From Gordionus sp. m RMFG-2023 (lineage: Eukaryota > Nematomorpha > Gordioida > Chordodea > Parachordodidae): a stretch of DNA of 64,000 nucleotides. Under the pieces are notes generated by a model. That model was not told where the DNA came from. It searched no databases and worked only from the letters and a program-made list of their open reading frames with translations. Every line of letters begins with the position of its first letter. The first letter of the stretch is position 1. Where the stretch lies: the NCBI RefSeq assembly GCF_954871325.1, contig NC_088779.1, forward strand, positions 389,121 through 453,120, given 5' to 3'. A program made the translations under genes and the position numbers. Shown piece after piece: positions 36,579 through 50,496 of the stretch.

Positions 36579-37095
36579 TTTAAGCCCCGTCGATCATACC
36601 TAATTAAATGAATTAAAATATAATTTATAACTAGATTTTTATGAGCAATTATGAGGAGAATACCTTTTCAAATTATTATATCTCGCGTTCTAAGCCTCAT
36701 CATGATCCATAACAGTAGTTTTATATTATTTATTTATTATAATTTTATTTATATATTAATAAATAGCGTTTTATTTTTCCTATTTATATTAACGAATTAT
36801 AATGGAGATAAAAAAAATCGTTATTTTGAAATAAATCCCTCAAAAATATTTTTATTATATATTTTTTTATACATCGTTATTGATATAAAAATTCATCCTT
36901 TTTAAAAATAAAATAAAAATATAATTTTTTTAAAAAAGAATAAAAATTAAATTTTTTTTTTTAAAATAGTGAAATAACGCCTATCAAAAATTGATGGAAA
37001 TTAAAATATTGAATTATTTGTTTTTTTTTATTATAATGTTAAACAATAATTAGTAAAACTACCTTAATTTAAAGGTATGAAATGTATCAAATTAT
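36579..37095. other. Gene-free AT-rich stretch
   Basis: Poly-A/T runs; a Phe/Ile/Leu-rich open frame at 36651-36905 has no domain and is taken as chance. Confidence 0.35.
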
Positions 37096-37338
<243 letters not shown>

Positions 37339-37718
37339 GATCCAATAAATTGTATCATGATGAACCTGAACATACCGTTTCTACGAAGGTGCCAAATAGA
37401 TAAACATATTAAACTCCTGATTGAGTTTCTCAATATTTTCGCTGTCTTTTTTTTAAAAAACTAGTAATCGTTTTTAGTTTAAACATGGTATCATATATAA
37501 AGCTTGGATAGAAATTATTTGAGCCCTGCACTGACATGTCCCAGTCCGATCTGTTCCAAGTCGGAATGAAGTGGATCAGATCCTTTTAGTATTTTTGAAT
37601 CAAGATAAAATTAAAAAAAAAACTCGACCGGGAGTAGAAAATGATTGTTTACTAGTTTTCACTATAAACTAATGAAAAATGAAATTTATTTAGAGCTCTG
37701 CAGCCGACAAGAAAGTCG

Positions 37719-38516
37719 CTGCTTTTACTTTTATTGTCTCTGAACCTCAACCTCAAACTATCATCATGATCGGAACTAGGGATATCTGATTCCTTATCAT
37801 TTTAGCATTTTTAGTAAAACTTCATTGGCTACCGAGGGCTCACCTAGAAGCGTCGACCTCAGGATCCACACTACTAGCGGGGTCCATATTAAAATTAGGA
37901 GTATTCGGCTTTAGATTGTTTTGCCCTTTTACTTTTATTGTCTCTGAACCTCAACCTCAAACTATCATCATGATCGGAACTAGGGATATCTGATTCCTTA
38001 TCATTTTAGCATTTTTAGTAAAACATCCTTGGCTACCGAGTGCTCACCTAGAAGCGTCGACATCAGGATCCACACTACTAGCGGGGTCCATATTAAAATT
38101 AGGAGTATTCGGCTTTGGATTGTTTTGCCCTTTTACTTTTATTGTCTCTGAACCTCAACCTCAAACTATCATCATGATCGGAACTAGGGATATCTGATTC
38201 CTTATCATTTTAGCATTTTTAGTAAAACATCCTTGGCTACCGAGTGCTCACCTAGAAGCGTCGACATCAGGATCCACACTACTAGCGGGGTCCATATTAA
38301 AATTAGGAGTATTCGGCTTTAGATTGTTTTGCCCTTTTACTTTTATTGTCTCTGAACCTCAACCTCAAACTATCATCATGATCGGAACTAGGGATATCTG
38401 ATTCCTTATCATTTTAGCATTTTTAGTAAAACTTCCTTGGCTACCGAGAGCTCACCTAGAAGCGTCGACATCAGGATCCACACTACTAGCGGGGTCCATA
38501 TTAAAATTAGGAGTAT
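37719..38516. repeat. 204-bp tandem repeat, about four copies
   Basis: A unit of 204 bp (for example 37923 to 38127 to 38331) repeats nearly without change. Landmarks per unit are TTTACTTTTATTGTCTCTG, AACCTCAACCTCAAAC, AAGCGTCGAC, AGGATCCACACTACTAGCGG and TTAGGAGTATTCGGCTTT. The last copy breaks off at GGAGTATTCC. A GC-rich MITE-like end (TTAGAGCTCTGCAGCCG) lies just before the array. Confidence 0.9.
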
Positions 38517-38727
38517 TCCTACCGATCTAACCCGAAATTTTATCCGTAGATTCGAATCCAATTCGAGTTCAACTGTTCCCTTTATATATCAGCCCGACTC
38601 AATCCTATCCGACATAAAATAAGGCCCAATAAGAAAATTAAAATTTTCAGATTTTATCCTGTAATATCATGTGAAAGAGGCACAATGTATGAAACCATAC
38701 ATTACAAAATTTCACTTACCGAAGGAT

Positions 38728-40245
38728 TAGAGCTGTAGACATTACTCAAAAAGTAACGTCGTTACATTTCGCGTTACTCATCAAAAATGGATACGTCATT
38801 ACGTTTATGTTACCTTTTTAAATAAGTAGCGCCGTTAAGTTAAATTTCTTAACGTTACTAGATTAAACGTATATAAAGGAAGGATATTGATTCCTTTTAT
38901 TTCAATATTTATTGTACAAATCCCAAAATTCATATAAACTTTATAGTTGGACCTATTTTTTTTTTAATATTTATTATGTGCATATTGATTTTTTTTTAAA
39001 ACAATTTTAATATAGGTTGTTTTAAAGTTTCTAAGGTTATAATTCTCAGCACTTTTGATATATCCAACATCCGCCGTTCTGTAGATGTTGGCAGGAGTGT
39101 ATTATATCTTATAAACAAGATTTCGATGTTTGAAATGGAAATTGTTACAGTAATCTTTTCTAAAAATGTATATTTCATCAGGAAAATTTTGATTTCATCG
39201 GACACATTTTCCTCAAAAGCGTTTTATTTTTCTTATCTCGGAAGGTGTCTAACAGCAATGATTTCTTTCGTAAATGTTTTTTTTTAATAACAAATTCTTT
39301 CTTCGGAAAAGAAATTATACTTTATTTTATCCATTTGGCTCTAATGAAGAGAATTCATATAATATTAACTTCAATTAAGACTATTCTTCAAATCTAATAT
39401 AATAAAAAAAATAACTGTAAGAAAAATGAAATGAGAAACTAAAGAAAAAGAGAAAGATAGAAAGAAAGGAAGAAAGGAAGAAAATTTGTTATAAAAACTT
39501 AGGTTTGATATTTAATTTACATAATATTTTGTGTAAAATATAAATCAGAGACCTGCAGGCCCGGCCCTAAGCCCGTTTTCGGTATACGCGCCGTGCTGTA
39601 TTAATAAACCCGGGTTGGGCCGGGTCTAATAATTTTTTTAAGAATACCGGCTGGGCGGAAAACATTTATTTTAAATTGAGATTATGATAATATATATTAT
39701 ATATATATAATAAATCAATGAATGAAATAAAATAAATGAATGAAATAAAATAAATGAATGAAATAAAATAAAATAAATGAATGAAATAAAATAAATGAAT
39801 AAAATAAAATAAAATAAATGAATGAAATAAAATAAAATAAAATAAATGAATGAAATAAAATAAAATAAAATAAATGAATGAATGAAATAAAATAAAATAA
39901 ATGAATGTAATAAAAAAATTAAATGAATGAATAAAATAAAATAAAATAAAATAAAATAAATGAATGAAATAAAATAAAATAAATGAATGAAATAAAATAA
40001 AATAAATGAATGAAATAAAATAAATGAATGAAATAAAATAAATTGTAAAAAAATCAGAACCGTGCCGTGCAAATACCCTGCAGGTCTCTGATATAAATAT
40101 TTAATCTATACGTTAAACAGTGACGACTAAAAAAGTATAATAAATTTAGAAAGTAACGAATTGTAAAATAACGCGCTACTAAATTACTTTAATTTTTGGA
40201 TAGTAACGCCATTAATTAGTCGCTTTTTCTTTGACGCGTTATAAT
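38728..40245. mobile_element. 'GTAACG' hAT-like element split by a later insertion
   Basis: The left part (38728-38870) carries AAAAAGTAACGTCGTTAC and the right part (about 40118-40245) carries AAAGTAACG, AATAACGCG and TAGTAACGCC. Between them lie filler and the complete MITE 39546-40090. Relatives are at 53001-53236 and 55395-55525. The outer ends are uncertain. Confidence 0.5.
39546..40090. mobile_element. 545-bp GC-rich hAT-type MITE carrying a microsatellite
   Basis: Perfect inverted ends CAGAGACCTGCAGG / CCTGCAGGTCTCTG, flanked by exact 8-bp duplications ATATAAAT (39538-39545, 40091-40098). The centre, about 39715-40043, is an expanded AATGAATGAAATAAAATAA compound microsatellite, which accounts for its extra length and for an open frame on the minus strand. 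Confidence 0.85.
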
Positions 40246-40908
40246 CAGCGAGCACATCGAAATATATCATTCCCGTGTGTTCTGGCGATGATAAATTTTT
40301 TGGATGTTTTTGCAATCGTTCCAAGAAAAAATTGAATTGATACTCTTATAAAAAAAGTAAATTTATAAATAAATCAAAAATACCTATAAGAAAATAATTT
40401 ATCGGGTTTTTTATAGAAAACTTATACACACTTTGTGATTTTTATTAATATTTAAACAACCTTGTTTCAATTTGAATATCTAAAAAAAAAATTTTTTAAA
40501 TTGGCCTCTCAACATTTTTTTTAAAAGATAATATATTAATATTAACATTAACATTCATATACCCCCCCCCCCTTCGTTAATATTATTATTATTAACTCAT
40601 GAATAAATTAATTCATTATTGTCATCTTTCGCATTATTGAGTGAATAATTTATTAGGAGTGTGAGTGTGTATACGATAAATTTATTTTAATAACCATAGA
40701 AAACTCAAAAAAGATATCCATATCTTTGTTTGCCATTATGTACATTTCCATTTTTCTGTTATCATCATTTTTTTTCCATATAAATTCCTATAGTGGGGAT
40801 TTCTATAAGATTATGAATGAGCATGAAAGTGAGAGCGAAGTGATCATTGCAAGCTTTAAATTCATATGGATTTGTTTAAATATTTAATTTAATGAAGATT
40901 TGATCGTT
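40246..40908. other. Gene-free stretch
   Basis: AT-rich, with a C-homopolymer at about 40562. Nothing else recognised. Confidence 0.35.
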
Positions 40909-41779
40909 GGAAATGTGCCATGAATGGCCATGTTTTTGCTTTTCGAAAAAAAAGGTATTTAACCAAACAAATTTTATATCATTGTGTAGCCTAAATATTA
41001 ATCTTTAAAATAAAATTTGAATCAAAGCTCTATGTAAATACTTTATGAGCTAAATGAGATTATGTGAAAGTTGTTTTTCTGGTCAGTCAATACATACTAT
41101 GTATTGACTGGCCATATACTATGTGTTAACTAGTCATAATATATTATTTAAGAATTTTATTATAAATATGAAATAATACAATATGAAATACTTGTAAAAG
41201 ACCTATGTTAAGTTTCTACATTTTTTAGTTATATAAAAAATTAATTATACACTAATTTAATTAGTATTAAAATCTCAATTTATTACCACATCATTTAATG
41301 ATAATATTACTAAACATTCTTAACCTTGTTCATCATTTTACTTCACCAAATGTTGTTTTGCAAGAGCTTTTCATTTTAATATTAATATGTGAATGTGCGA
41401 ATTGTGGCCAATCAATACAAGGCCAGTCAATACTCACCTCTCTATTATTATTAAACGCCTTTATCTGTCTATTAAATAAAGCTTTTAAAGTCTAATTTGC
41501 TAAATGCCTAAGGATAATATTTATATAAAATATCGGTAATATAAATTAGTAATTTTTTTCACCAAACAAAAAAATGAGTAACGTGATTTTTCCAGAAAGA
41601 GGTACTAAAAGCAGTTTATTTGAAATATTTTTTTATTGAATTGCTCTATTTAATAAATGAACTTGGGTAAGGTACACATCATAAATATACTTATTTTGAC
41701 CAATTTTGAGAGAAATTGGTCCAATAGATAAAAAGGGTGGTGGCCAGTCTTCACACATGGCCATTTATGGCACATTTCC
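40909..41779. mobile_element. ~870-bp terminal-inverted-repeat element
   Basis: Ends GGAAATGTGCCATGAATGGC and its complement GCCATTTATGGCACATTTCC, 24 paired bases with one mismatch. Inside, the word TCAATACATACTATGTATTGA forms a palindrome (half-site CAATACATA) and GGCCAGTCAATAC recurs. No transposase is visible and no target duplication is certain. Confidence 0.6.
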
Positions 41780-42070
41780 CCTATATAATTTGTCAGACTA
41801 GGAAGAATTTATATTGAATATTTAGTCAATTTTTAAAAAAAAAAGTGTAACCGATTGCATATTAATTAGTAATATTGAACATATTTTTGGATTAATAAAG
41901 AAAAGAACTTTTAGAATAATGGAGTCCGGTTCTGGGTGTAATATTCTAAATATGAACAACCCTCAATATTATGAAGTCTCACAGCCATTCGTGGCACACA
42001 GCTGACGTTATTTATTGAATCTTGATAAAACTTTATCGATAAAATCGATTGGCACATGGTATATATATAT

Positions 42071-42225
42071 ATTAGAGAGCTGCAAATCCGAGGGCTGGGA
42101 TATTTTTTTAATATCTAATTTCGGGTTCATGCTAGGTCGGGTAAAACCTAACATTTTTAGTTAAAAAAATTTGGGCCGGACCGTGCTCATCGTAGAATAT
42201 TTTTTTTTTATACCGCTCCAACAAT
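42071..42225. mobile_element. GC-rich MITE, left end
   Basis: Starts TTAGAGAGCTGCAAATCCG and continues with TCGGGTTCATGCTAGGTCGGG and GGGCCGGACC, here quoted in parts. The right end is not found. Confidence 0.45.
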
Positions 42226-42242
42226 AACTTATACCGTACAAT

Positions 42243-42646
42243 CAGTGGCGTAGCTAGGAATTTTCCTTAGAGGGGGTCCATACATCCAGACCCCCATTTG
42301 ACGGGCCTTCGGCCCTTTTGCCTGACCTTCGGCCGGGTTTATCTTACTAATCATAATCATGTCTTCAATAATATATAATAAATATATTTTTTTTAAATGC
42401 ATCAATAATTTGTTTTATAATTTAGTAGATTATTCTCAATGACTTTATAATAATAGTATCCAGAATAATTTAAATACTACTATAATATCCTACCACAAAC
42501 ATCAAAACCAGAAAAATATAAATATTATTGGTATTTATTTGATATAAAGTCACCACTTATAAGTCTTTTGAACGTATAATCTAAAATAAATTTTTGCTCT
42601 GGGAGGGGTCCAAACCCGAAAAACCACCCCCGTAGCTACGCCACTG
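42243..42646. mobile_element. 404-bp hAT-type MITE with 8-bp target duplication
   Basis: Ends CAGTGGCGTAGCTAGG and CGTAGCTACGCCACTG, a terminus widespread among animal DNA transposons. Exact duplication CGTACAAT on both sides (42235-42242, 42647-42654). The interior has a GGCCTTCGGCCC hairpin. No coding potential. Confidence 0.85.
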
Positions 42647-44540
42647 CGTACAATAAGTGCGCGCAAATTGATACGTTCCAGCGTTTCAAAGCGTAAATAA
42701 AAAGGCTTGGTTTAAATTGAAAAGTTAATTTTAATTTCTTTTTTAAAATATGAAACGTCTAAAATTTAAAAACAAAATAAAAATGAGTGTCCAATTTAAA
42801 ACGAATATTTAAAATCAGATTATTAATCTTATATTGATAGAATTCAGCAGATTAGAGAATTTTCCAATTTAACATTTAAAAAATTTAAAAAAAAAAAATA
42901 TTTTTTTTTGTACTATTTTGGTACAAAGAACTGCTAGCTTCTTATTTATGGTCTCGATAAAATACATTATTTGCGTTTTGAAACGCTGCGTTGAAAAGTT
43001 CAATTTGTGCTCACTAACTTGCCTTAATTTCCGGGCTAAATATCCTAAAACTTTGGTTATGCATAAAGATTCAGCATTCATAACCTCTTGTGGAATACAT
43101 TAAGCATTAATAATAATAAAATCTGATCACAATTTTTTTAGGAGATGGTTTATAATAATTGAATTTCATATATATATATTTACTAAATATTTTATTAATA
43201 ATAAATTTGTTAGAGGAATAAATTTTTTTTATTAATATTATAACAAAATATTTTTATATAATATAATATAAAAGACAAAATTAACATATAATAATTACGC
43301 CTTATGACTATGACAAGTTACATTACAACACAGATATAAATGAAATAATAATAAAATTATGAGAATAAAAACTGAATATAAATTATTAACAATACAAATT
43401 TTTCTATTTCATCTCAAACAAAATCCCACATATTTAAAGATCCTAAATAATGCAAAAAATAAATTCATAAATCAGGGGATATGCATATTTATATTATTAA
43501 GTAAAAGTATATTTTATATTATAATATATATAAATAAGTTTGAAAAATATGATTATTATTATTATTATTAAAATTTTTAATATTAAATGTTTAAATAAAT
43601 GATATCAAATGAAGTCTTATAATTTATTAAGAAAAAAAAAATTATTTTATATTTATAATAACAGTTTAAGCTTATAATACAAATGATGTTATTATATTAA
43701 AAAGTATTAAAATTCAAAGATAGATAAGATTTCTGTATAAAATATTTAAAAATTATATATATAAATATATTATTGGCTAAAAATTAGGGATTCTATATAT
43801 TTTTTCTCTTCTCATTTTTCTTATTAAAAAAAAATAAAATAATTATTATGAATTATAATATATTTATTCATGATATATTTATAAAATTACAAATATTATT
43901 TGGACACGGAATTATAGTAAATGTTATTTTATCCAATTTTTTGGAATTAATTTATTTTTATTTTTACATAAATTTTTTTTTGTTGAATTTATCGCAATTC
44001 TTTCTCATAATACTTGTTTTTTTTTTCAATTATAAAAGATAAACAGATTCATTAAATATATTGTATTTAGTGTTAATGTTAGCAAATAACAGAATTTCTT
44101 TGCTTATAATTAAACATTAATATTGAGATTAATTATTCATAATTATTCATTAGTTTTTTCTAAAAAAAATTTTGCTGTTAATTGAAGTGTAAATAAGATT
44201 TACTCATCTTTTTACTATAGCGGCTTAGATTCTTTAGAATTTATAGAATTTATATTGAAACGGAATAAATTATTGGTTATTCTAAGCTAATAAACATACA
44301 AATGCAGATATCATCGGATCAGGAAAAAAAAAATGCTTAGGCGAAAATCTTTAATTTAAATCTTTATCTATTCCTGTTTCATGTTATGTAACATACACAA
44401 ATTTAAGATTCATGGCATATAAGTCTTATAATAAAATAAAAAAAATTTCCTATAGACAATTCATTCTTTTTTGAATTATAAAATATTTTTATTAATTTGT
44501 AACAATTTGCATTATGTCGAAATAGCTAAAAAGAAATATT
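42647..44540. other. Gene-free stretch
   Basis: A 42869-43081 block reads open on both strands (for example minus-strand ESLCITKVLGYLARKLRQ) and has higher GC than its flanks, so it could be a transposase or exon remnant. I cannot identify it. The rest is A/T-rich with many short Ile/Tyr/Phe frames. Confidence 0.3.
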
Positions 44541-47500
44541 TTGTAGTAGTGATGGCAACCTTTTGTGAATGCAAACTTTCAGGCGCTCTGGGTCTCCAAA
44601 TTTTTTTGAGTGGGTGGACTTTATCTGGACCAATCATCTAGGAATGACGAGATCTTAGGGCGGATGCCGTTATAACGAAAATTTAAATACCGGGCATTTC
44701 TAAATGTCAATTTTATGACCGGAACACGAATAAAAATATAAGATATAAAAAAACACAAAATATAATATTGTCATGTAATTCTAAAACAAATCTTTGGTTT
44801 CAATCAACTGGAATCAGTCTGCAAGTTTGAGCCATCCTTCACCCAAGAATATAGGGTCATCAATCATTGCACCATTTTTCGGAGATATTCTACTTCTTTT
44901 TTTTGCTTATCCTTATTTCCTATCTTCGAGAAAATTCTCTTACATGACGGAAAGTGGATTCATATAAATTTTCAGACAAATGGGTAGGTCTGCGTTTTCT
45001 TCAATTCTGCCAATCACTTTCTTTTAGCAAATCTCTCTCTTAGTAGATGATAAAAAAAATTTGATAAATAAGTGACACTATTTTTGCATATGTTTGAATT
45101 GATGTTTTTTTTTAAATTGAATATCTTTCTATAATTGAATTATCTTCTAATTTTTTTATCGATCTTTTCATGTTCATCATCTTCTAATACTACAATATTA
45201 ATAATACTCTCCTATTCTATATCCTTTAGAAGATATAATTTTATTTCACATTTTTTTATATCAAAAAAAAAATATTTGAATTAAAATTAATTTTAATATA
45301 TCCGAGTAAATTTAGTTACAAAAACAAAACCCAGAAAAAACTTTATTTTACGCAATGGATAACGATAACACGTATATTATAATTTATTTTATTTAATTTA
45401 TATTAATTTAAAAAATATATATATCTAATATTTCGATCAGTATTTCTAGACAATGTTTAAAAAGAAATCAAATAATTTAATGTTCGATTTTTTGAGCATC
45501 CTTAGTTGATATAAATATTGATAATCATCAAATAAAATCTCATTAAAATCTGACAATTATTAAATTATATATTTGTATATAGATGTGATATCATATCAGC
45601 TCAATAAATTTTTCCCTACCTCTAAATTTCAATTTTAACAATAGAATCCTAAATTAATCATTGTGTAAGTCTTACATAAAGTATAATTGGATTCTTCTAT
45701 CTGTCGCAAGTAGTCTGCAAGCATTTGCCCATGATTTTACGAATGAACATTCTACGCGGAGATGGCGTTTTCGATAAAGCGTATTCTCATAAAGTTAGAA
45801 ATATGATTGAGCTATTTTTATTTCCGGATTCCAATCTTCGTTCGTTAAAATAAAGCCCCATTCTACTTCTCAGATGTGTTAATGCTAATTGTTATTTGCA
45901 ATCTCTTTTTCTTCAATTGTTTAAAGGAATGTGGTTTCTTCTGGGCTAGAGCTAGTTTTTAATACAATCTCGAAAATCACATTCATTTCAAATTTTAATA
46001 AGTTATTATTAACATTCCTAACCTTTCTTTTCCTTCTCGCTAGGAAAGTTATTATTTGTTCAATTGGCATGTCTCTGAGCCCATTGACTTTTTCTAACAA
46101 GTTGTTTTGAGATAAAAAGGAAATTTTTTTTTAACAAGATATACATATTATACTCTTTTATAATTAAATATTTAGCGGCTTCTTTACGTATATCCCTAAA
46201 TAATTTCTTTGAATTTTTTAGACATCTGAGGGATCACCTTATTAATTATCAGAGACTTTTAATGAATCAAAACAATCTCGATTTGTAAGGCATTTGGTAA
46301 TATAGATATTCTGATATTATATTGAGCAATTAGCAAAAGGCTGAGCATAAAGTAGGTCATTTCCAAATGTCTAGCATTTTTGAAAAAAAAAATGATTTTA
46401 TTATGTAGGATAAGTCCAAACTGTTTTTATTTTAAAAAGGGTAATTTGTTCATTTTTTTACAATTTAGAGTTCCATATGGAATATATGCTTATCATGTTA
46501 TCATTGGATTGATCATTTAATCGTGTTTTATTCAAAAATACCCTCATAATATTGATAGAAACATCCAAATACTAGCTGATGACTGTGAAATAGGGTAGTA
46601 CTCGATTCTGGTAATAAGATAATTTTAATTGATATTCTAGATTTTAGTCCAAGCATTACGTTGGCACTAATTGATCAGAATGTAATTGGAGAATTAGCTC
46701 AGAATTAGGAATATCAGAAGTAATCTTTATTAAATCAAACAACGGGTAAAATTCCAATAACATAATTTTGAAAGTAAAAATTATATATCAGTTTATCGGT
46801 TTAAAATAGTATCTTTAATCAGTTAACAAGACAAAAAAATTATTATCTAAATTTAAGCATGCATACTGTTCTCTATGGAAGCTTTCACATAGGTTGAGGT
46901 CTCATCAATTATGATGCCCACTTTGGCATTTTCATTAATTATTTTTTTATTTCGGTAGCTATTAGATATTCTACTATATGAACGGTAAGAATTTAATTTT
47001 CTAATATTCACTTCATTTTTTTATCTACCTTTCCAAGACACCTTTTTTTAATCTAACATCGGATATTTCTTTTGCAGGGTGTAGTCAGTGTTAAGAACTC
47101 ACTGCCTTGGAGTTAGATATGGCCATATTTTTCCACAACTTGAATTAATGGCATTATTTGATATTTATTCATTTAAGATACTATATATTTACAAGAATTT
47201 GAGATAATGTTGTCAATTCGTTTTTCTCATTGAAGCTTGGTTGATTTCTTTGTTGATCCATGATTAAGTATCATAGTATGAAATGTTTGAGTAGATTCAT
47301 GGCATAGTTAAAATTTCAATTTATATTTTTTCATTGACTAAAATCCAAAGTACTTGGTGATAAAATATTTATGGCAATAAAACGCAATGAATATGAAATT
47401 ATTAGTCAAATGCGGTGCCGGACATAACTGTGGGCGCGATACTTTTTTTAGATGGGTTTCTAAAATGACTTTAATCCAATTATTAAATTCAAAAACTTAA

Positions 47501-49419
47501 ATCGAATAGTATTAATGCAATTTGATTCGTATTTTAGTAGTATATTGTCCATAAGTCAACAGTGGAGCAGAACCGAAGAACAATATACTCAGATGAAAGG
47601 ATGGTATGGAAGCGAAAGGATTAAAAAAATGAATCACGAAACGAAGGTAACACGAGGGAAAAAATGATTAAGGAAAGCGAAAGGCACTTGTCCATGTGGC
47701 AAAAGTGTAACTAGTTGATTCAAATCTAACCGATGAAAAATATGATTTGGGTATACCGAGCAGAATGATTAGAAAATGTAGTTGGAAGTGGGTTTGGAGC
47801 GAGACTAAGAGAAGATAGTAAGGATCGATACTAAAAAAATGGGTGGATCATGGAATATAGAGGTCTGCTCAAGATTTTTTTTTAATCAAATCAGTTATAC
47901 ATTCAACAAATGGGCATTTTTATATTGTTAGTTTATGAAAACCCATATTGTAAACAGTGATTAAAAGATATTTTTTTTCAAATGTCTATATATCAATACA
48001 CTTTAAGAAAATGTATCTATAACTAGATTCCGAAAAATTATTTTTTTATTAAAATAATCATGTTCACTGAAAAATGTTAAAATTTCGAATCTATTATTAA
48101 GTCTAAAATTTGGTGTTGCATATCATAGTTACTTCTAAAAGTTTTTCCTTATTTTTCTTTATGTTCCCATGTTTAAAAAATTCTATCAATCCATAATCCA
48201 AGAATTAAGTGATTTTTTTACTACTAAAAATGGTTTGATCCCCTTATAACAATCGTTAAATAGTTTTCGATATTATAATTTTTTTGTTACTTGAAAGCGA
48301 AAGGGATTATTAAACATTTTCTTTAATTTGATTTAGTCCTCCAGTTTTGTATTTACCATGATAGTCCTTTTCTTTGATTTATTATATATAATGTTACATG
48401 TTTAAGCTAAAAGCCAGGATGGTCTCCTATTGAAGACACGGTGTGAGTATTCTAATAAAATTGTTTCATTTATTATGAGTTATTATTTAGAAAAAAGCCT
48501 TGTAAATTGACCAAGGAAATTTAATATATATACTTTCTGACTTTGTGCCTAATTAATACTTCTTCATCCAAATAAAATTTTATAATACACATATATAAGA
48601 AGAAATAATGTCTTGAAACTTAAACAAATATTATAAGGATATAGTTAAAAAATGTATCTTGCTATCAAGATAACGATGCAGATTAATTTTTGCAGAAATA
48701 AATCTAGATAAGTATTTAGCAATTCAGATATTTTAAAAACTTTAATATACAATACAATTATTAAGTAATAAATTTTTGAAAAGAAAATCTTCAAAACCAA
48801 TACTCAATTATTTAAACAATAATATACAAAAATAAATTTATCCACCCATTCAAATATTTACGGCATATTACACAATTTTACATTTTTTGGCAGAAATATT
48901 TTCCATTTTTTCCACCTGATTTTTTTGTTATCAATATTTTCATAATACATTAACTATAACATTGTAATTTTATGATTATGTTCGGCTGCGATCGTTTTTA
49001 TTATCCGTTTTCGTAGATAAATACGCGTCACGGTAGTAAGAAACCATAAAAGGATCATATCGAGCCATTTCATCCAGATAAATCTTTGCCACCTAATATT
49101 TGGTTTAAATTCAACAGATTTTTTTTATTTTTTTAAAAAAATTAAACTTTTTGGTGATTTATTAAAACAAATGGGATGTATAAAGTTGAACCAGGGTAAT
49201 AATAATTTTATTTTTTTTTAAATTATCCCAGGAGAGTATAAGATAATATAAACTATATACACCATATAATATAATAAACGATCAATATATAAATTTGAAA
49301 AAATCAAACATTTTCCGCAATTATTAATAAAGTTTTATTAATTGTTAATATTTTTTGGGAAATCCCTGATAAGAATTAATAAGAGCACTAAAAATCCTTT
49401 TCTATTTGTTTAGTTATAT
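44541..49419. other. Long gene-free stretch, possible decayed element
   Basis: Nearly 5 kb without a supportable exon. A repeat-like start, GTGATGGCAACCTTTTGTG, occurs at 44549. At about 45700-46100 the minus strand, and at 47560-47860 the plus strand, have purine-rich, coding-like composition but no frame longer than a few dozen codons. They may be old transposase copies. Confidence 0.3.
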
Positions 49420-49765
49420 GTATATGTTAGCGCGTCAATCTGTTTTTTTCCAGCTGTGTTATTTTTTTCAACTTTAAAATCATTTTTTGCGAACCGGAAA
49501 TGTATGCCATCCATCAGGTTTGATATACCTACCCCATGAATTTCAGAAAATTTTTTTTATGAACTTTTATAAACTTAATTTAATTTATATTCGATTTTCC
49601 ATATAATTTTTTATAAATGAATTATATATATGAATCCAAAGGTCAACAAAAAAAATTGTCTACAATTCATAAAAGATAGGTATTCTCCAAACATGATAGA
49701 ATATAATTCTGGTAAAATGCGATTTTTAAATTTATTAAAACGAGCTATAAAATTGTAAAACATAG
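49420..49765 (+). repeat. Dispersed repeat shared with 30740-31340
   Basis: About 345 bp match the 31-kb copy (GTATATGTTAGCG, GATATACCTACC, TTGTCTACAATTCATAA, TAGGTATTCTCCAAACATGA, TTCTGGTAAAATGCG). This copy lacks the ~260-bp inverted-repeat arm found there, so it looks like the empty site. Confidence 0.55.
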
Positions 49766-50303
49766 ACGCTATCGCTAACATATACATATATTTAAATATT
49801 ATATGAAATGTAACAAAATATAAAAAAACTTACCATTTAAAATGGAATATTTAGAAAAGGACATAAGAAATTTAAATTAATTTTTTTATTTATTATGGGA
49901 AATTTATAGTTGGTGGTTTATATATATATATATGAAGGTAAATATAATATATTCCATATGGATTAATAATACATCATTAAATCAATAATAAAAATAGGAT
50001 TGAACCTTTGCCAATGGTGGGTTATAAGCTTCGTGAAAACTGGGGAGTAGTATTTTCGTTATGATGTCACTTTCTATATCGGGTGGTAAATTTAACTAGA
50101 TACAGAGAACATAAAAAAATAAAATTCACAATTATTATAGGGATTCACGAGTTTAATAAAAAACCCAACATCTATAAAATAAAACTATCTTAAAAAAAAA
50201 CACTTTTCCTAATATTTGACAAAGAAAAATAGCTTTTAATATGAATTAGTGTGTTTTTTAAAAAATAAAATCAGAAGATTATATTTTATAAAGTTGTTAA
50301 TTA

Positions 50304-50496
50304 GTGTCGTCAATTTTCAAAAAAAAAACGGCAAACTCAATATTCCGTCAAGAAAAATATTACGCGAGCTTGAAGATTTTGCTCATAGAAGGAACAAAGG
50401 TGTAGACATATATTGTAGAAATCTCGAGATTTAGGCAATATTTTTCTGGCTAAAATATCGGTTCAAAATGAGCCCTTAAACAACACTAATTAGAAT
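50304..50496. mobile_element. Palindromic MITE, 'GTTGTTAAACGG' family
   Basis: Ends TAGTGTCGTCAATTTTC and CCCTTAAACAACACTA. Carries CGTCAAGAAAAATATTACGC and AATCTCGAGATTTAGGCAAT. Opposite in orientation to the smg9-intron copies. Confidence 0.6.

Noticed and set aside
38437-38622. 61-codon frame at the end of the 204-bp array
   Set aside because: Mostly repeat sequence; other units of the array are not open in this frame.
39671-40072. Minus-strand 133-codon frame rich in Phe, Ile, Leu and His
   Set aside because: Covers the compound microsatellite inside the 39546-40090 MITE.
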